This document shows positions 1 to 9,124 of a DNA stretch of 64,000 bases, piece by piece. Both the position numbers and the translations under genes were made by a program. Source of the stretch: Sphingomonas sp. HITSZ_GF (GTDB taxonomy: Bacteria; Pseudomonadota; Alphaproteobacteria; Sphingomonadales; Sphingomonadaceae); NCBI RefSeq assembly GCF_029543155.1, contig NZ_JARQXA010000005.1:372001-436000 (forward strand), read 5' to 3'. Numbering within the stretch: the stretch's first letter is position 1; every line of letters starts with the position of its first letter. Under the pieces are notes generated by a model. That model saw only the letters and a list, made by a program, of their open reading frames with translations. It did no database searches and had not been told where the DNA came from.

Positions 1-2160
1 TCAGCCGCCCTGGCCACCTGCATTGCAGCGCCGGCTTTCGCGCAGCAGACCCCCGACGCGCCCGCCGCGCATCCGGAAGCGCAACTTACCACCAATGACG
101 AGATCGTCGTCACCGCGCGCAAGCGCAGCGAGCGCGTGCAGGATGTCCCCGCTACGGTCGGCCTGATCGATGCCGACACGATCGCCGCCAAGGCGGTGCA
201 GGACTTCACCGACATCTCGCTGGTCGCGCCGTCGATCAACATCTCGGACGCGCCGAGCCCCAACGCCTTCTCGATCACGATCCGCGGCCTCGGCTCGGAG
301 CCAGGCAACCCCTCGTTCGACAGCTCGGTCTCGCTGTTCGTCGACGGCGTCTATACGCCGCGCTCGCGCGAATTCTCGACCTCGCTGTTCGATGTCGGCG
401 GGATCGAGACGATCAAGGGCACCCAGGCGGCGCTGCTCGGCAAGAACACCAGCCTCGGCGCAGTCAATCTGACGACGCGCAATCCCGGCGACCATGTCGG
501 CTACGACATTCGCGCCACCCACGAGTTCGAGATCTACAAGAACCGGGTCGAAGGCGGGATTGATCTGCCGCTCAGCGACAGTTTCGCGGTCCGCATCTCG
601 GGCCTGTACGACTACAACCGCGGCGCGATCCAGAACCGGATCGACAAGAGCTACGGCCCCAGCACCGATGCGCGCGCCGGCCGGATAAAGGCGGTGTGGA
701 AGCCCAGCGCCGATCTCGACGTCACCGCGATGTACCAGGTCACCCGCGAAGTGAACAACGGCGCCACCGCCGAGTTCGTCAAGGCCACGCCGGTGCCGGG
801 CGCGCTGGCCGCGGCGGCGGGCTATCCGGGCACGATCGAGACCAATCTCGACAACAGCACCTCGGTCTATTCGCCGGCGCTTGGCGGCGCTGGCCACGGC
901 GTGATGAACAGCCAGCGCGGCGCGCTCACGGTCAACTGGAAGCTCGGCGACTACACGCTCACCGCGCAGACCGGCTATACCCAGTCGGACACCAGTTCGA
1001 ACAGCAACGTCGCCTTCGTGCCGGGCAATTACGGGCTGCAATGGGTCACCGACAAGTCGAAGCAGGTGACGCAGGAAATCCGGCTGACCTCGCCCCAGGG
1101 CCGCGACGTCCAGTTCATCGTCGGCGCGCTCTATCTCAACGGCAGCTACGACAACGATACCACCGGCAAATTCGCCTATCCGGGAACGCCGCCGGTCACC
1201 GGTACCTCGCTGACCAACTTCAACCAGGACAATGAGGCGTTCTCAGGCTTCGGCCAGGTCGATGTGAAGCCGGTCAAGGACCTCACCATCTCCGCGGGCC
1301 TGCGCTACACCAGCGAGACCAAGTCGGTCGATCTCGGCCGCAAGGCGGTGGTACCGGGACTGTACAGCACGGTCGTGCTGCCGCCCTATGCGCCCTTCTC
1401 GATGTCCAAGACCGAAGGCAATGTCGATGCCTCGCTCGGGCTCAGCTACAAGCTCTCGCCCACGGCGATGGTCTATGCGTCGATCGGCCAGGGCACCAAG
1501 GCGGGCGGCTATGCCCAGTCGGCCTCGTTCCTCGACAAGTCCGAATATGATCCCGAGCGCGCGCGCACGGCCGAGTTCGGCTTCAAGAGCCAGTTCGCCG
1601 ATCGCCGGCTGACGATCAACGCGGCAGCCTTCTACACCGAAGTGAAGGACTTCCAGCTGGTCACCTTCACCGGCCTCGCCTTCGAAGTGCAGAACACCAA
1701 TCTGCGCACCTATGGCGTGGAATCCGAGATCGCCTGGGCGCCGCGGCGCGACATGCGCTTCTACTGGAACAACACCTATGCCAATGCGCAGGACACGATC
1801 ACGCACAGCGACACCACGCATGCGCCGCGCTGGGCCGGCGTCGTCGGTGGATCGTTCAGCCCCGAGATCGCCGACGGCATCCGCTTCTCGCTCGACGGCG
1901 ACCTCACTTATCGCTCGAGCGAAACCGGCCAGCGCAACCAGGCCAACGTGATCCGCATCCAGCCGTCGCAGCGGATCAACGCCAGCATCGGCCTGCTCAG
2001 CGACAAGGATGGCTGGAGCATCCGCCTGATCGGCAAGAACCTCAACGACGAGCGCGGCTTCGGCTTCGTCTTCCCGGCGCCGCTGATGCCCGCCGGAAAC
2101 GTGCTGGCCATCCCCAGCGAACCGCGCACGATCGCACTGCAATTGGGGATGAAATACTGA
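1..2160 (+). CDS. TonB-dependent receptor, 5' truncated by window edge
   Basis: Outer-membrane TonB-dependent receptor that would import a ligand across the outer membrane using TonB energy. The reading frame is open from base 1. The first codons read as the end of a signal peptide (an AFA-QQ type cleavage site near residue 15), so only a short start is missing. A TonB box-like DEIVVTARKR segment follows at about residues 35-44, then the plug domain with an IRGLGSEPGNP stretch, and a long beta-barrel ending in aromatic Y as the last residue. There is no STN signalling domain. The converging neighbour is an exported alpha/beta hydrolase with its own TetR regulator, so the ligand may be an ester or other hydrolysable compound; this is inference from context only. 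Confidence 0.9.
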   Translation, partial: SAALATCIAAPAFAQQTPDAPAAHPEAQLTTNDEIVVTARKRSERVQDVPATVGLIDADTIAAKAVQDFTDISLVAPSINISDAPSPNAFSITIRGLGSEPGNPSFDSSVSLFVDGVYTPRSREFSTSLFDVGGIETIKGTQAALLGKNTSLGAVNLTTRNPGDHVGYDIRATHEFEIYKNRVEGGIDLPLSDSFAVRISGLYDYNRGAIQNRIDKSYGPSTDARAGRIKAVWKPSADLDVTAMYQVTREVNNGATAEFVKATPVPGALAAAAGYPGTIETNLDNSTSVYSPALGGAGHGVMNSQRGALTVNWKLGDYTLTAQTGYTQSDTSSNSNVAFVPGNYGLQWVTDKSKQVTQEIRLTSPQGRDVQFIVGALYLNGSYDNDTTGKFAYPGTPPVTGTSLTNFNQDNEAFSGFGQVDVKPVKDLTISAGLRYTSETKSVDLGRKAVVPGLYSTVVLPPYAPFSMSKTEGNVDASLGLSYKLSPTAMVYASIGQGTKAGGYAQSASFLDKSEYDPERARTAEFGFKSQFADRRLTINAAAFYTEVKDFQLVTFTGLAFEVQNTNLRTYGVESEIAWAPRRDMRFYWNNTYANAQDTITHSDTTHAPRWAGVVGGSFSPEIADGIRFSLDGDLTYRSSETGQRNQANVIRIQPSQRINASIGLLSDKDGWSIRLIGKNLNDERGFGFVFPAPLMPAGNVLAIPSEPRTIALQLGMKY

Positions 2161-2169
2161 AGGGGGGAC

Positions 2170-2203
2170 GGGGCCGGGTCACGCATGCGCGTGGCCCGGC
2201 CCC
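2170..2203. terminator. Bidirectional hairpin between convergent genes
   Basis: Long, nearly perfect inverted repeat: GGGGCCGGG at 2170-2178 pairs with CCCGGCCCC at 2195-2203, with GCGTG/CACGC inside and a short ATGC centre. It lies between the TonB receptor stop (2160) and the hydrolase stop (2210) and could end transcription from both sides. There is no clear T run. Confidence 0.7.
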
Positions 2204-2209
2204 TTCGCG

Positions 2210-3259
2210 TCAGGGCAGCTTCGCCGCCCATCCGGTCAGCGTGCCCGCATAGCGTTCCGGATCGCTCGCGTGCATCACGTGCATCGCGCTGGGGAAGGAG
2301 ACATAGTCGATCTTCTGTCCCGCGCCTTTCACCAGTTCCTGCACCTTTTGCGCCTGCAGGTCCGAGATCGCGCCGATCAGCAGCCCGGTCGGCGGAATGG
2401 TGCGGCCATGATGCGTCATCAGCACCGGCACCTTGACCTGGGCCAGCATGCGGTCGTGCGGGCAGCTCTGCGCAACCGTGCCTTCGTAGAAGACGCGCGC
2501 CCATTCGGGGTCATATTCCTTGATGCTCTGCGGCGCCTCGGCGGGGGCGGGCAGCATCTGCAGTACCTTGACCGGCGAGGTCTTCACCGCGCGCAGATAG
2601 CCGTCCCAGTCGCCCACCTGCCACTGGTCGCCCAGATAATCCCGGTATAGCCGGAAGATCACACCGGCGATCGTCTGGCGGATGCCATGGCCATAAGCAG
2701 GCGTCAGTTCGGACGAGAAAAGCGGCGGATCCTCGTACATCGCGCCGCGGATCTGCCCCGGCAGCGCAAAGGCCGACAGCCATGCCGACAGCACGCCGCC
2801 CGAGCTGTTTCCTGCGACGATCACCGGCTTGCGGATCACCGTCGCGATGAACCGGACGAGATCGTTGCCCATATTGTCGAGGCTGTAGCGTCCCGGCGTC
2901 CAGCTGCTGCGCCCCTGCCCGCGCAGATCGACCGCGAAGATGTGGAAATCCTTCTCGAGCAGCTGCATCGCCTTTTCATAGGTCCACCATGATCCGGTCT
3001 GCTCGGGGATCAGCAGCAGCGCCGGTTTCGACGGCGAACCCGCCTCGGCATAGTTCATCCGGATCTCGCCCAGATCGACCTGCTTCTCCGGATAGGCGTG
3101 GGGCACATAGATGTTGCGTGCGGCAGGCGAAGGCGTCGCGGATTGCGCTCGTGCGCCGGCCGCAGCGAGGAGCGCCGGCGCGGTAGCCAATGCCAGGAAT
3201 GCCCTCCGGTTCGCCGACGCCGTGCCGTTGCCGGAAGCTGGCTGGATCTCTTCGCGCAT
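2210..3259 (-). CDS. Tat-exported alpha/beta hydrolase
   Basis: Alpha/beta-hydrolase fold enzyme of 349 residues, substrate unknown. The N-terminus has a twin-arginine signal (NRRAFLALA at about residues 17-25, then a hydrophobic stretch ending in ARA), so it should act in the periplasm. The nucleophile elbow GNSSGG is visible in the middle, an oxyanion-region DLRGQGRS precedes it, and a His in the C-terminal SAMHVMHASDP stretch fits the catalytic triad. The start ATG at 3259 is preceded by AGGAG at a good distance. It converges on the TonB receptor and is divergent from a TetR regulator. Two operator-like repeats lie in the shared promoter region, so TetR control is likely. Confidence 0.85.
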   Translation of the reverse strand: MREEIQPASGNGTASANRRAFLALATAPALLAAAGARAQSATPSPAARNIYVPHAYPEKQVDLGEIRMNYAEAGSPSKPALLLIPEQTGSWWTYEKAMQLLEKDFHIFAVDLRGQGRSSWTPGRYSLDNMGNDLVRFIATVIRKPVIVAGNSSGGVLSAWLSAFALPGQIRGAMYEDPPLFSSELTPAYGHGIRQTIAGVIFRLYRDYLGDQWQVGDWDGYLRAVKTSPVKVLQMLPAPAEAPQSIKEYDPEWARVFYEGTVAQSCPHDRMLAQVKVPVLMTHHGRTIPPTGLLIGAISDLQAQKVQELVKGAGQKIDYVSFPSAMHVMHASDPERYAGTLTGWAAKLP

Positions 3260-3288
3260 TCCAAACTCCTCTCTGAGCGACTCATAAA

Positions 3289-3345
3289 CGGATAATCACT
3301 ATCCGCTTGATGCCCTATCCCTAAAGTGGATAGAGTCAATCCGCT
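3289..3345. promoter_or_regulatory. Two GGAT-N7-ATCC operator repeats between hydrolase and TetR genes
   Basis: GGAT-N7-ATCC occurs at 3290-3304 (extended to a perfect CGGATA-N5-TATCCG, 3289-3305) and again at 3328-3342 (extended AGTGGAT-N7-ATCCGCT, 3325-3345). The two start 38 bases apart. An overlapping CTATCC-N7-GGATAG repeat lies at 3315-3333. The position between divergent genes is typical for an autoregulating TetR repressor. Confidence 0.75.
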
Positions 3346-3360
3346 TTCAGGAACGCTCCA

Positions 3361-4011
3361 ATGGACGATGCCGACACTCCCCTGCGCGCGGACGCGCAAC
3401 GCAACCGTCAGCGGATCATCGCGGCGGCGGCGGCGGTGCTGGCCGAAAAGGGGCTGGGCGCCGGTTTCAACGAGATCGCGCACCGCGCGGGAGTCGGCGT
3501 CGGTACGATCTACCGGCATTTCCCCCGCCGCGAGGCGCTGATCGAAGCCGTGATGCACGGGCGGATCGCGGAAATGGACGGTTTCCTCGAACAGGCGCTC
3601 GCTGCACCCAGCGCCTGGGCGGCGTTCGAACTGGTCTTTCGCGGGGCGGTCGCGATGAACATCGCCAATCTGGGGGTGCGCGATGCGATCTTCGGCGTGG
3701 AAGGCGCCGATGGCAGGCTCGCCTCGCATCAGGAGGTGCTCGCCGGTCCGCTCGCGCAATTGCTCGACCGTGCTCGCGCCGAAGGCATGCTCCGCCCCGA
3801 GATCACCGTCGCCGATGTCGTGATGCTGATTCTGATGCTCGTCGAGTTCGGCCATCGCAGCCAGCCGGTCGCTCCCGATGCCGTGCGGCGCTATGTCGAT
3901 CTGATCCTTGGCTCGCTGCGCGCGCGGCCCGATGCCCCGCCGCTCGGCGCCGAGCTTCCCGATGCCGATGCCCGCCGGATCGGCGCGGCGTGGATCGCTT
4001 TCAAACCATGA
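3361..4011 (+). CDS. TetR family transcriptional regulator
   Basis: A 216-residue regulator. The N-terminal helix-turn-helix is clear at about residues 33-58, with FNEIAHRAGVGVGTIYRHFP, followed by a variable helical ligand-binding domain that contains a methionine- and leucine-rich stretch near residue 150. It is divergent from the exported hydrolase, and the intergenic region carries two identical spaced palindromes that are its probable operators. Its inducer is probably the substrate or product of the hydrolase/TonB receptor locus; that is inference. Confidence 0.88.
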   Translation: MDDADTPLRADAQRNRQRIIAAAAAVLAEKGLGAGFNEIAHRAGVGVGTIYRHFPRREALIEAVMHGRIAEMDGFLEQALAAPSAWAAFELVFRGAVAMNIANLGVRDAIFGVEGADGRLASHQEVLAGPLAQLLDRARAEGMLRPEITVADVVMLILMLVEFGHRSQPVAPDAVRRYVDLILGSLRARPDAPPLGAELPDADARRIGAAWIAFKP

Positions 4012-4158
4012 CCGGGCCGAGGGGATAGCTTCGGGCAGCGCCTGCCGGCCCAACTGCCACGCAATTCGCCCCGCTGCAGGGGAAGCGGGTCAAGGATGTT
4101 CCTTCCCCGTCCCCGACGGCAAACTGCAGCGACGCGCCAAATAAATTCGCTTGTGGCA

Positions 4159-4185
4159 TTCGGAAACGCCGCCAGCATGCGTCCT
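4159..4185 (+). promoter_or_regulatory. ECF-type promoter of the sigma factor gene
   Basis: TTCGGAA (4159-4165), 14 bases, then CGTCCT (4180-4185). The same two words with the same 14-base gap recur at 5803-5829 before the receptor gene. The position supports the start codon at 4219 and argues against earlier in-frame starts at 4096 or 4174. Confidence 0.65.
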
Positions 4186-4218
4186 TGTAGTGATGCAGTT
4201 TCGTCTTTCCGCCAGGCC

Positions 4219-4734
4219 ATGAAGCCCGCCCCCGAACCCGCGCGGTCCGATGTCGCGGCGATTGCGGACAGCTATCGTTCTGCGCTCTATGCGTTTTTCC
4301 TCCGGCGGCTGCGCAATCCGGCGGATGCCGAGGATGCCATTCAGGAGCTGTTCGCGGCGCTCAGCCGGCGCGGCACTCCGCAGGGAATCGAGAATGTCGA
4401 GCGTTACGTGTTCCAGGCCGCCGCGAACCAGCTGCGCGATCGTGCCCGGCGGGTGCGGGCGCGGCCACCGATCGACCTGCACGGCGGCGCCGATCCGCAT
4501 GAGCAACTCGTCGACGAAATCTCGCCCGAGCGCGAACTGCTCGGCCGCGAAGCCTATGCCGGCTTCATCGCGGCGCTCCAGGAGCTGCCCCAGCGCGCGC
4601 GCGACGTGTTCGTGCTGAACCGGTTCGAGGAGATGACCGGGCGCGAGATCGCCTATCGCCTGGGCATCTCGCAGCGCCAGGTGGAGAAGGATATCAGCCG
4701 CGCGCTCTCCCATCTGCGGGAGCGGCTGTCGTGA
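4219..4734 (+). CDS. ECF RNA polymerase sigma factor (FecI-like)
   Basis: A 171-residue extracytoplasmic-function sigma factor. Region 2 is visible early (YALYAFFLRR type helix, then NPADAEDAIQELFAAL), and region 4 is at the C-terminus (LPQRARDVFVLNRFEEMTGREIAYRLGIS, a helix-turn-helix). The frame is open further upstream, but the ATG at 4219 lies 33 bases behind the candidate promoter and gives the usual length of the family. The ribosome site is weak. The stop overlaps the GTG start of the FecR gene by four bases, so the two are translationally coupled. This is a cell-surface signalling sigma that should be released when the STN receptor at 5879 binds its ligand. Confidence 0.9.
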   Translation: MKPAPEPARSDVAAIADSYRSALYAFFLRRLRNPADAEDAIQELFAALSRRGTPQGIENVERYVFQAAANQLRDRARRVRARPPIDLHGGADPHEQLVDEISPERELLGREAYAGFIAALQELPQRARDVFVLNRFEEMTGREIAYRLGISQRQVEKDISRALSHLRERLS

Positions 4735-5789
4735 GGGCCGCGGGCAACATGCCGCCGCTCAGCCGCAGCGAGGCGGTGATCTGGTGGGCGACGCGCCGTG
4801 CCGTCGACCCCGAGCGCTTCGCCAGCGATCCGCGCTTCGCCCGCTGGCTCGAGGATGCCGGCAACGCAGAGGCGTGGGAGCGGCAATTGGCGCTCGATGC
4901 AAGGATCGGCGGCTTCGCCTCGCGGCCCGAGCTGCTGGCGATGCGCAGCACCGCGCTCGAGACCATGCCGAGCTTCGGGCGCCGCAACCGCTACTGGATA
5001 TCGGGCGCGCTCGCCGCCAGCCTGGTGCTGGCGATCGGTACGACGATCGTCGCCTCGCTGCCGCCCCAGGCGCAGATGCGCATCGACGGCCTGGCCAATG
5101 TCGAGCGGCTGACCGCCGCCAAGGCGGGCCGGCGCAACGTCACCATGCCTGACGGCTCGAAGATCGCGCTCAACGGCGGCACCGTGATGGAGACGCATTT
5201 CACCCGCGATCGCCGCGAGATCCGCCTGCTTTCGGGCCAGGCCTTCTTCCATGTCGCCAAGGATCCGTCGCGGCCCTTCATCGTGGCGGCGGGCAACCGG
5301 ATGGTGACCGCCACCGGCACCAGCTTCAATGTCGAGATCGGCGCGGACGGCGAAGTGCGCGTGGTGCTGATCGAAGGCCATGTGCGCGTCGATCCGGTCG
5401 AGCGCAGCGGCTGGACGCGGCTGGTGCCGGCGCTGGCGCCGACCACCGAGCTTCAGCCCGGCGACGAGTTCGTCGCGCCGGTCGCAGGCGAGCCTGCCGT
5501 GAAGGTCGGCGATGTCGAGAAGGAGACCGCGTGGCAGCGTGGCCTGGTGATCCTGCGCGACGATCGGGTGGAAGAGGCGCTGCGCGCCTTCGGTCGCGCC
5601 TCCGATCTCAACCTCGATGCCGATCCCCGCGTCGCCGCGCTGCGCGTGAGCGGCGTGTTCCCGGCGGACCGGCCCGAGGATTTCGTCGCCGCGCTCGAGA
5701 ATCTCTATCCGGTGGAGAGCCGCCGCACCGGCCGGTCGATCCTGCTCAGCCTGCGCGCCGACACGAAATCCGGTAAATCTGTAAAATAA
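4731..5789 (+). CDS. FecR family anti-sigma factor / signal transducer
   Basis: A 352-residue inner-membrane regulator. The cytoplasmic N-terminal part has the usual VIWWATRRA motif with DPERF and a WERQ segment (sigma-binding region). One transmembrane helix (about residues 85-107, starting YWISGALAASLVLAIG) follows, then the periplasmic FecR domain with LPDGS-like MPDGSKIALNGGT, GQAFFHVAKDPSRPF and ATGTSFNVE, and a C-terminal DUF4974-like part. The GTG start at 4731 overlaps the sigma factor stop; an in-frame ATG lies at 4749. It should pass the signal from the receptor STN domain to the sigma factor. Confidence 0.9.
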   Translation: MRAAGNMPPLSRSEAVIWWATRRAVDPERFASDPRFARWLEDAGNAEAWERQLALDARIGGFASRPELLAMRSTALETMPSFGRRNRYWISGALAASLVLAIGTTIVASLPPQAQMRIDGLANVERLTAAKAGRRNVTMPDGSKIALNGGTVMETHFTRDRREIRLLSGQAFFHVAKDPSRPFIVAAGNRMVTATGTSFNVEIGADGEVRVVLIEGHVRVDPVERSGWTRLVPALAPTTELQPGDEFVAPVAGEPAVKVGDVEKETAWQRGLVILRDDRVEEALRAFGRASDLNLDADPRVAALRVSGVFPADRPEDFVAALENLYPVESRRTGRSILLSLRADTKSGKSVK

Positions 5790-5802
5790 ATGCCACATCC
5801 CG

Positions 5803-5829
5803 TTCGGAATGGCGCGCCGCCTACGTCCT
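5803..5829 (+). promoter_or_regulatory. ECF-type promoter before the STN receptor
   Basis: TTCGGAA (5803-5809), 14 bases, then CGTCCT (5824-5829), 50 bases before the receptor ATG. It matches the site before the sigma gene (4159-4185) in both words and spacing, so the sigma factor probably drives its own gene and the receptor. Confidence 0.65.
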
Positions 5830-5878
5830 AATCCCCAAGGCGCCGTATCTCGGGGCCGGGGGAAATTTCCGGGGGGAA

Positions 5879-8800
5879 ATGATGGGACGTACGCTTGGTA
5901 TCAAGTTGATGACTTCGGTGTTGGCGACCAGCTCGGTCGCCGCGATCGCGGTGGCGCTGCCGGCGCCTGCCATGGCGCAGGCGGCGTCGGGCTTCTCGAT
6001 CCCGGCACGCGACCTTGCCAGCGCGCTGGAGAGCTTCGCGCGGCAGAGCGGCAAGTCGATCATGTTCGAGCGCGAAAAGGTCATGGGGGCCCGCTCGACC
6101 GCGATCAAAGGGCGCATGAAGACCGAGGAAGCGCTGAAGCGGCTGCTCACGGGCACCGGCTTCACCTTCGAAAAAGCCAATGCCAACACCTTCGTGATCA
6201 AGCCGGTCGGCCCGGCGCGGGTGAGCGACGACGACAGCCAGCGCGAGGATCATGGCGCGCGGCCGGAGATCCTCGTCACCGGCCAGAAGGGCTGGACGCT
6301 CAACACCGACATCCGCCGCACCGAGGATGATTCCCAGCCCTTCGTGGTGTTCACCCATGAGGAAATCCAGCGCTCGGGCTCGAACAATGTCGAGGAATTC
6401 CTGCGCGATTATCTGAACTCCAACGTCGGCGGCCCGATGACGCAGGCGGGCGGGTCGAGCGGACAGAAGGGCTATGTGAACCTGCGCGGCCTCGGCACCG
6501 ACGAGACGCTGATCCTGGTCGACGGCCGCCGCATCGCGCCGATCAACCTGGGCGGCGGCGTCAACCAGCCGATGGTGAGCAGCATTCCCATCAGTGCGGT
6601 CGAGCGGATCGAGGTGCTCGCCTCCGCTGCCTCGGGCATCTATGGCGGCAGCGCCACCGGCGGCGTGGTCAACATCATCCTCAAGCGCGATTATCGCGGG
6701 ATCGATATCAGCAGCACGCTGGGCAGCAGCTACAACGGCGCCGCGAAGAACGGCCGCGTCGACTTCTCCGCCGGCGCCAACCTGTTCGGCGGCGGCACCC
6801 GGGTGATGGTCACCGGCAGCTGGCAGAAGACCAATCCGCTCTACTTCAAGGACGCGGACTATCTGACCGATTACGGCAAGCTCTACATCGCCGCCAATCC
6901 CGCGGTCCTGCCGTTCGGCAGGACGCCCAACATCCGCAGCACCACCGGTGCGAACCTCGTGCTCAAGGCCGCTTATGGCGGCCAGTCGCTCGGCTCGGCG
7001 ATCACCTATGTCCCGCTCGGCTCGGCCGGCGTCGCCTCGCAGGGCGCGCTGGCGGTGGGCGCGGGGCTGCTCGCCAATGCCGGCCACTATAATTACGATC
7101 TCTCGCCGACCGCGCAGACCAGCGCGGGCGTCGCCGGCGCCTATGCGCGCGTGCTCACCGGCGTCGAGACGATCTCCGGTACCTTCGCGATCCGGCAGGA
7201 CGTGACCAAGTGGCTCAACCTGTTCGTCGAGGCCGCCGGCGATCAGAGCAAGGGCACCTCGGTCAACAACATCCTCGACAGCACGGTCATCACGCTGGCG
7301 GCGACGGCGCCGAACAACCCGTTCCAGCAGGCGATCGCGGTCACCCTGCCGCTCTACTCGGACAACTTCCTCCACTATAAGACGCAGGGCATCCGCCTGA
7401 CCGGCGGCGCGGTGCTCAAGCTGCCCTTCGGCTGGACGGGCGCGGCGGACTATTCGTGGAACCGCACCTCCTATGACAGCGAAAGCCCGCGCAGGGTCGT
7501 CAGTTCGCAGATCACCGGGCTGAGCAGCGGTGCGATCGACATCATCCGCGACGTCGCGGCCTACCCGATCGCCTATCAGCTGACTGACCTCGGCTCGTTC
7601 CAGGAGAATGTGCCCTCGACGGCGCAGACCACCTCGCTACGACTTGCCGGCCCGCTCCCGATCGGCCTGCCCGGCGGCAAGCCGACGCTCACCATGCAGC
7701 TGCAGCGGGTGAACACCACGCTGCCGGGCTCGGTGGGCTACAGCTCGGGTGCCACCGGCTCGTCGATCAGCTATCGCCCGCGGCGCGTGGTTTCGGCCGA
7801 TAGCGGCTATTTCGAGGGGCGGATCCCGCTCTTCTCCGAGGCCAACCACATTCCCTTCCTCAACACGCTCGAGTTCCAGGTCGCCGGTCGATACGAGAAA
7901 TATTCGGTCAGCGGCACGGTCAGCAGCACGCTTTGCTACAGCTTCACCGGGCGCCCGCTCACCGAGGCGGACCTCGACCTGCCATGCCCGCTGACGACCT
8001 CCGTCATCCGGTCCGGCACCAATTCGCGCTCGTCGTTCAACCCGACCTACAGCGTGAAGTGGAAGCCGGCCAAGGATCTGATGCTGCGTGCGTCCTACGC
8101 CACCGGCTATCGCCCGCCGAGCACCGATCAGCTGGTGTCCGCCGCCGGATCGTTCCTCGTCGTCGCGCAGGACCCGCAGCGCGGCAATGAATCGGTCGGC
8201 AACCCGGCGATCCCCGGCGGACTGGCCTTCGTGCCCGGCCTCACCGGCGGCAATCCGAACCTGCGGCCCGAACAGGCGACCAGCTACACCGCCGGCTTCG
8301 TGCTGACGCCGCAATATATCCCGCATCTGCGCCTGTCGGTGGACTGGACCGAGACCGACAAGCGCGACAATTACTTCGTGCCCTCGACGCTCTTTCTCGC
8401 CAATTCGGCGGGGTACAATGCGGCGGCGCAGACGCTGTTCAACCAGTTCCTCGCCGCCTATCCCGAGCGCTTCACCCGCTCGGGCGCGCTCGGTGCCTAT
8501 AGCGTCGCGCCGATCACCTATATCGACGGCACGATTATCAACCTGGCCCGGGCGAATATCGGCGCGCTCGATTTCAACGGGAGCTACGAGACCGCGGTCG
8601 GCAACGGCACGCTCTATTTCAACCTGACCGCAAGCTGGCTGTACAAGTTCAAGGTCCAGGTTGCCGAGGGCGCGCCGATCACCAACTGGGCGGGCGTCGC
8701 CGGCACGGCGTTCTTCGGCGCCGGCGCCGATGGCGGCCCCGAATGGCGCGGCTCTGCCGCGATCCATTATGCCAGCGACAAATGGACCCTCGGCGCCGCG

Positions 8801-9049
8801 GCGCGCTACTACGACAGCTATTATTTCACGCCCGATCACCAGCGCAACGTGGTGCTCGGCAAGTCGATGATCCCGGCGCAGATCTATTTCGATCTCAACG
8901 GCAGCTATCGGCTGTTCGAGAAGACCGAATTCCGCGCCGGGGTCCGCAACCTGCTCAACAAGCAGCCGCCCTTCGATGGCACGAGCTACAGCCAGTTCGG
9001 CGATCCGCGGCGCGGCACCTGGTATTTCGGCATCTCGCAGAAATTCTGA
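5879..9049 (+). CDS. TonB-dependent receptor with STN signalling domain
   Basis: A large 1056-residue outer-membrane receptor. A signal peptide ends near residue 33 (PAMAQA). The secretin/TonB short N-terminal domain follows at about residues 35-105 (FSIPARDLASALESFARQSG, then LLTGTGFTFE), the part that contacts FecR in the periplasm. The plug domain contains LRGLGTDETLILVDGRR and ASAASGIYGGSATGGVVN, and the barrel ends with the aromatic residue F after SQK. The size and the LVDGRR-type plug resemble the large receptors of sphingomonads. It lies behind the ECF sigma/FecR pair and 75 bases before an M16 peptidase, so the imported or sensed ligand may be a peptide. Confidence 0.92.
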   Translation: MMGRTLGIKLMTSVLATSSVAAIAVALPAPAMAQAASGFSIPARDLASALESFARQSGKSIMFEREKVMGARSTAIKGRMKTEEALKRLLTGTGFTFEKANANTFVIKPVGPARVSDDDSQREDHGARPEILVTGQKGWTLNTDIRRTEDDSQPFVVFTHEEIQRSGSNNVEEFLRDYLNSNVGGPMTQAGGSSGQKGYVNLRGLGTDETLILVDGRRIAPINLGGGVNQPMVSSIPISAVERIEVLASAASGIYGGSATGGVVNIILKRDYRGIDISSTLGSSYNGAAKNGRVDFSAGANLFGGGTRVMVTGSWQKTNPLYFKDADYLTDYGKLYIAANPAVLPFGRTPNIRSTTGANLVLKAAYGGQSLGSAITYVPLGSAGVASQGALAVGAGLLANAGHYNYDLSPTAQTSAGVAGAYARVLTGVETISGTFAIRQDVTKWLNLFVEAAGDQSKGTSVNNILDSTVITLAATAPNNPFQQAIAVTLPLYSDNFLHYKTQGIRLTGGAVLKLPFGWTGAADYSWNRTSYDSESPRRVVSSQITGLSSGAIDIIRDVAAYPIAYQLTDLGSFQENVPSTAQTTSLRLAGPLPIGLPGGKPTLTMQLQRVNTTLPGSVGYSSGATGSSISYRPRRVVSADSGYFEGRIPLFSEANHIPFLNTLEFQVAGRYEKYSVSGTVSSTLCYSFTGRPLTEADLDLPCPLTTSVIRSGTNSRSSFNPTYSVKWKPAKDLMLRASYATGYRPPSTDQLVSAAGSFLVVAQDPQRGNESVGNPAIPGGLAFVPGLTGGNPNLRPEQATSYTAGFVLTPQYIPHLRLSVDWTETDKRDNYFVPSTLFLANSAGYNAAAQTLFNQFLAAYPERFTRSGALGAYSVAPITYIDGTIINLARANIGALDFNGSYETAVGNGTLYFNLTASWLYKFKVQVAEGAPITNWAGVAGTAFFGAGADGGPEWRGSAAIHYASDKWTLGAAARYYDSYYFTPDHQRNVVLGKSMIPAQIYFDLNGSYRLFEKTEFRAGVRNLLNKQPPFDGTSYSQFGDPRRGTWYFGISQKF

Positions 9050-9124
9050 CGACTGAAGGCGACGTCGCAACGCGCCCGGGCTTCGCCGGGGTGTTGCGGC
9101 GCGCCCATATGGGAAAGGGTTATC

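Noticed and set aside
1..1041. Long open frame on the minus strand inside the TonB receptor
   Set aside because: It has biased Arg/Ala/Gly composition, no family features, and lies entirely opposite a clear receptor gene: a shadow of GC-rich codon use. Many similar long antisense frames (for example inside dnaE2, katE and mfd) were dropped for the same reason.
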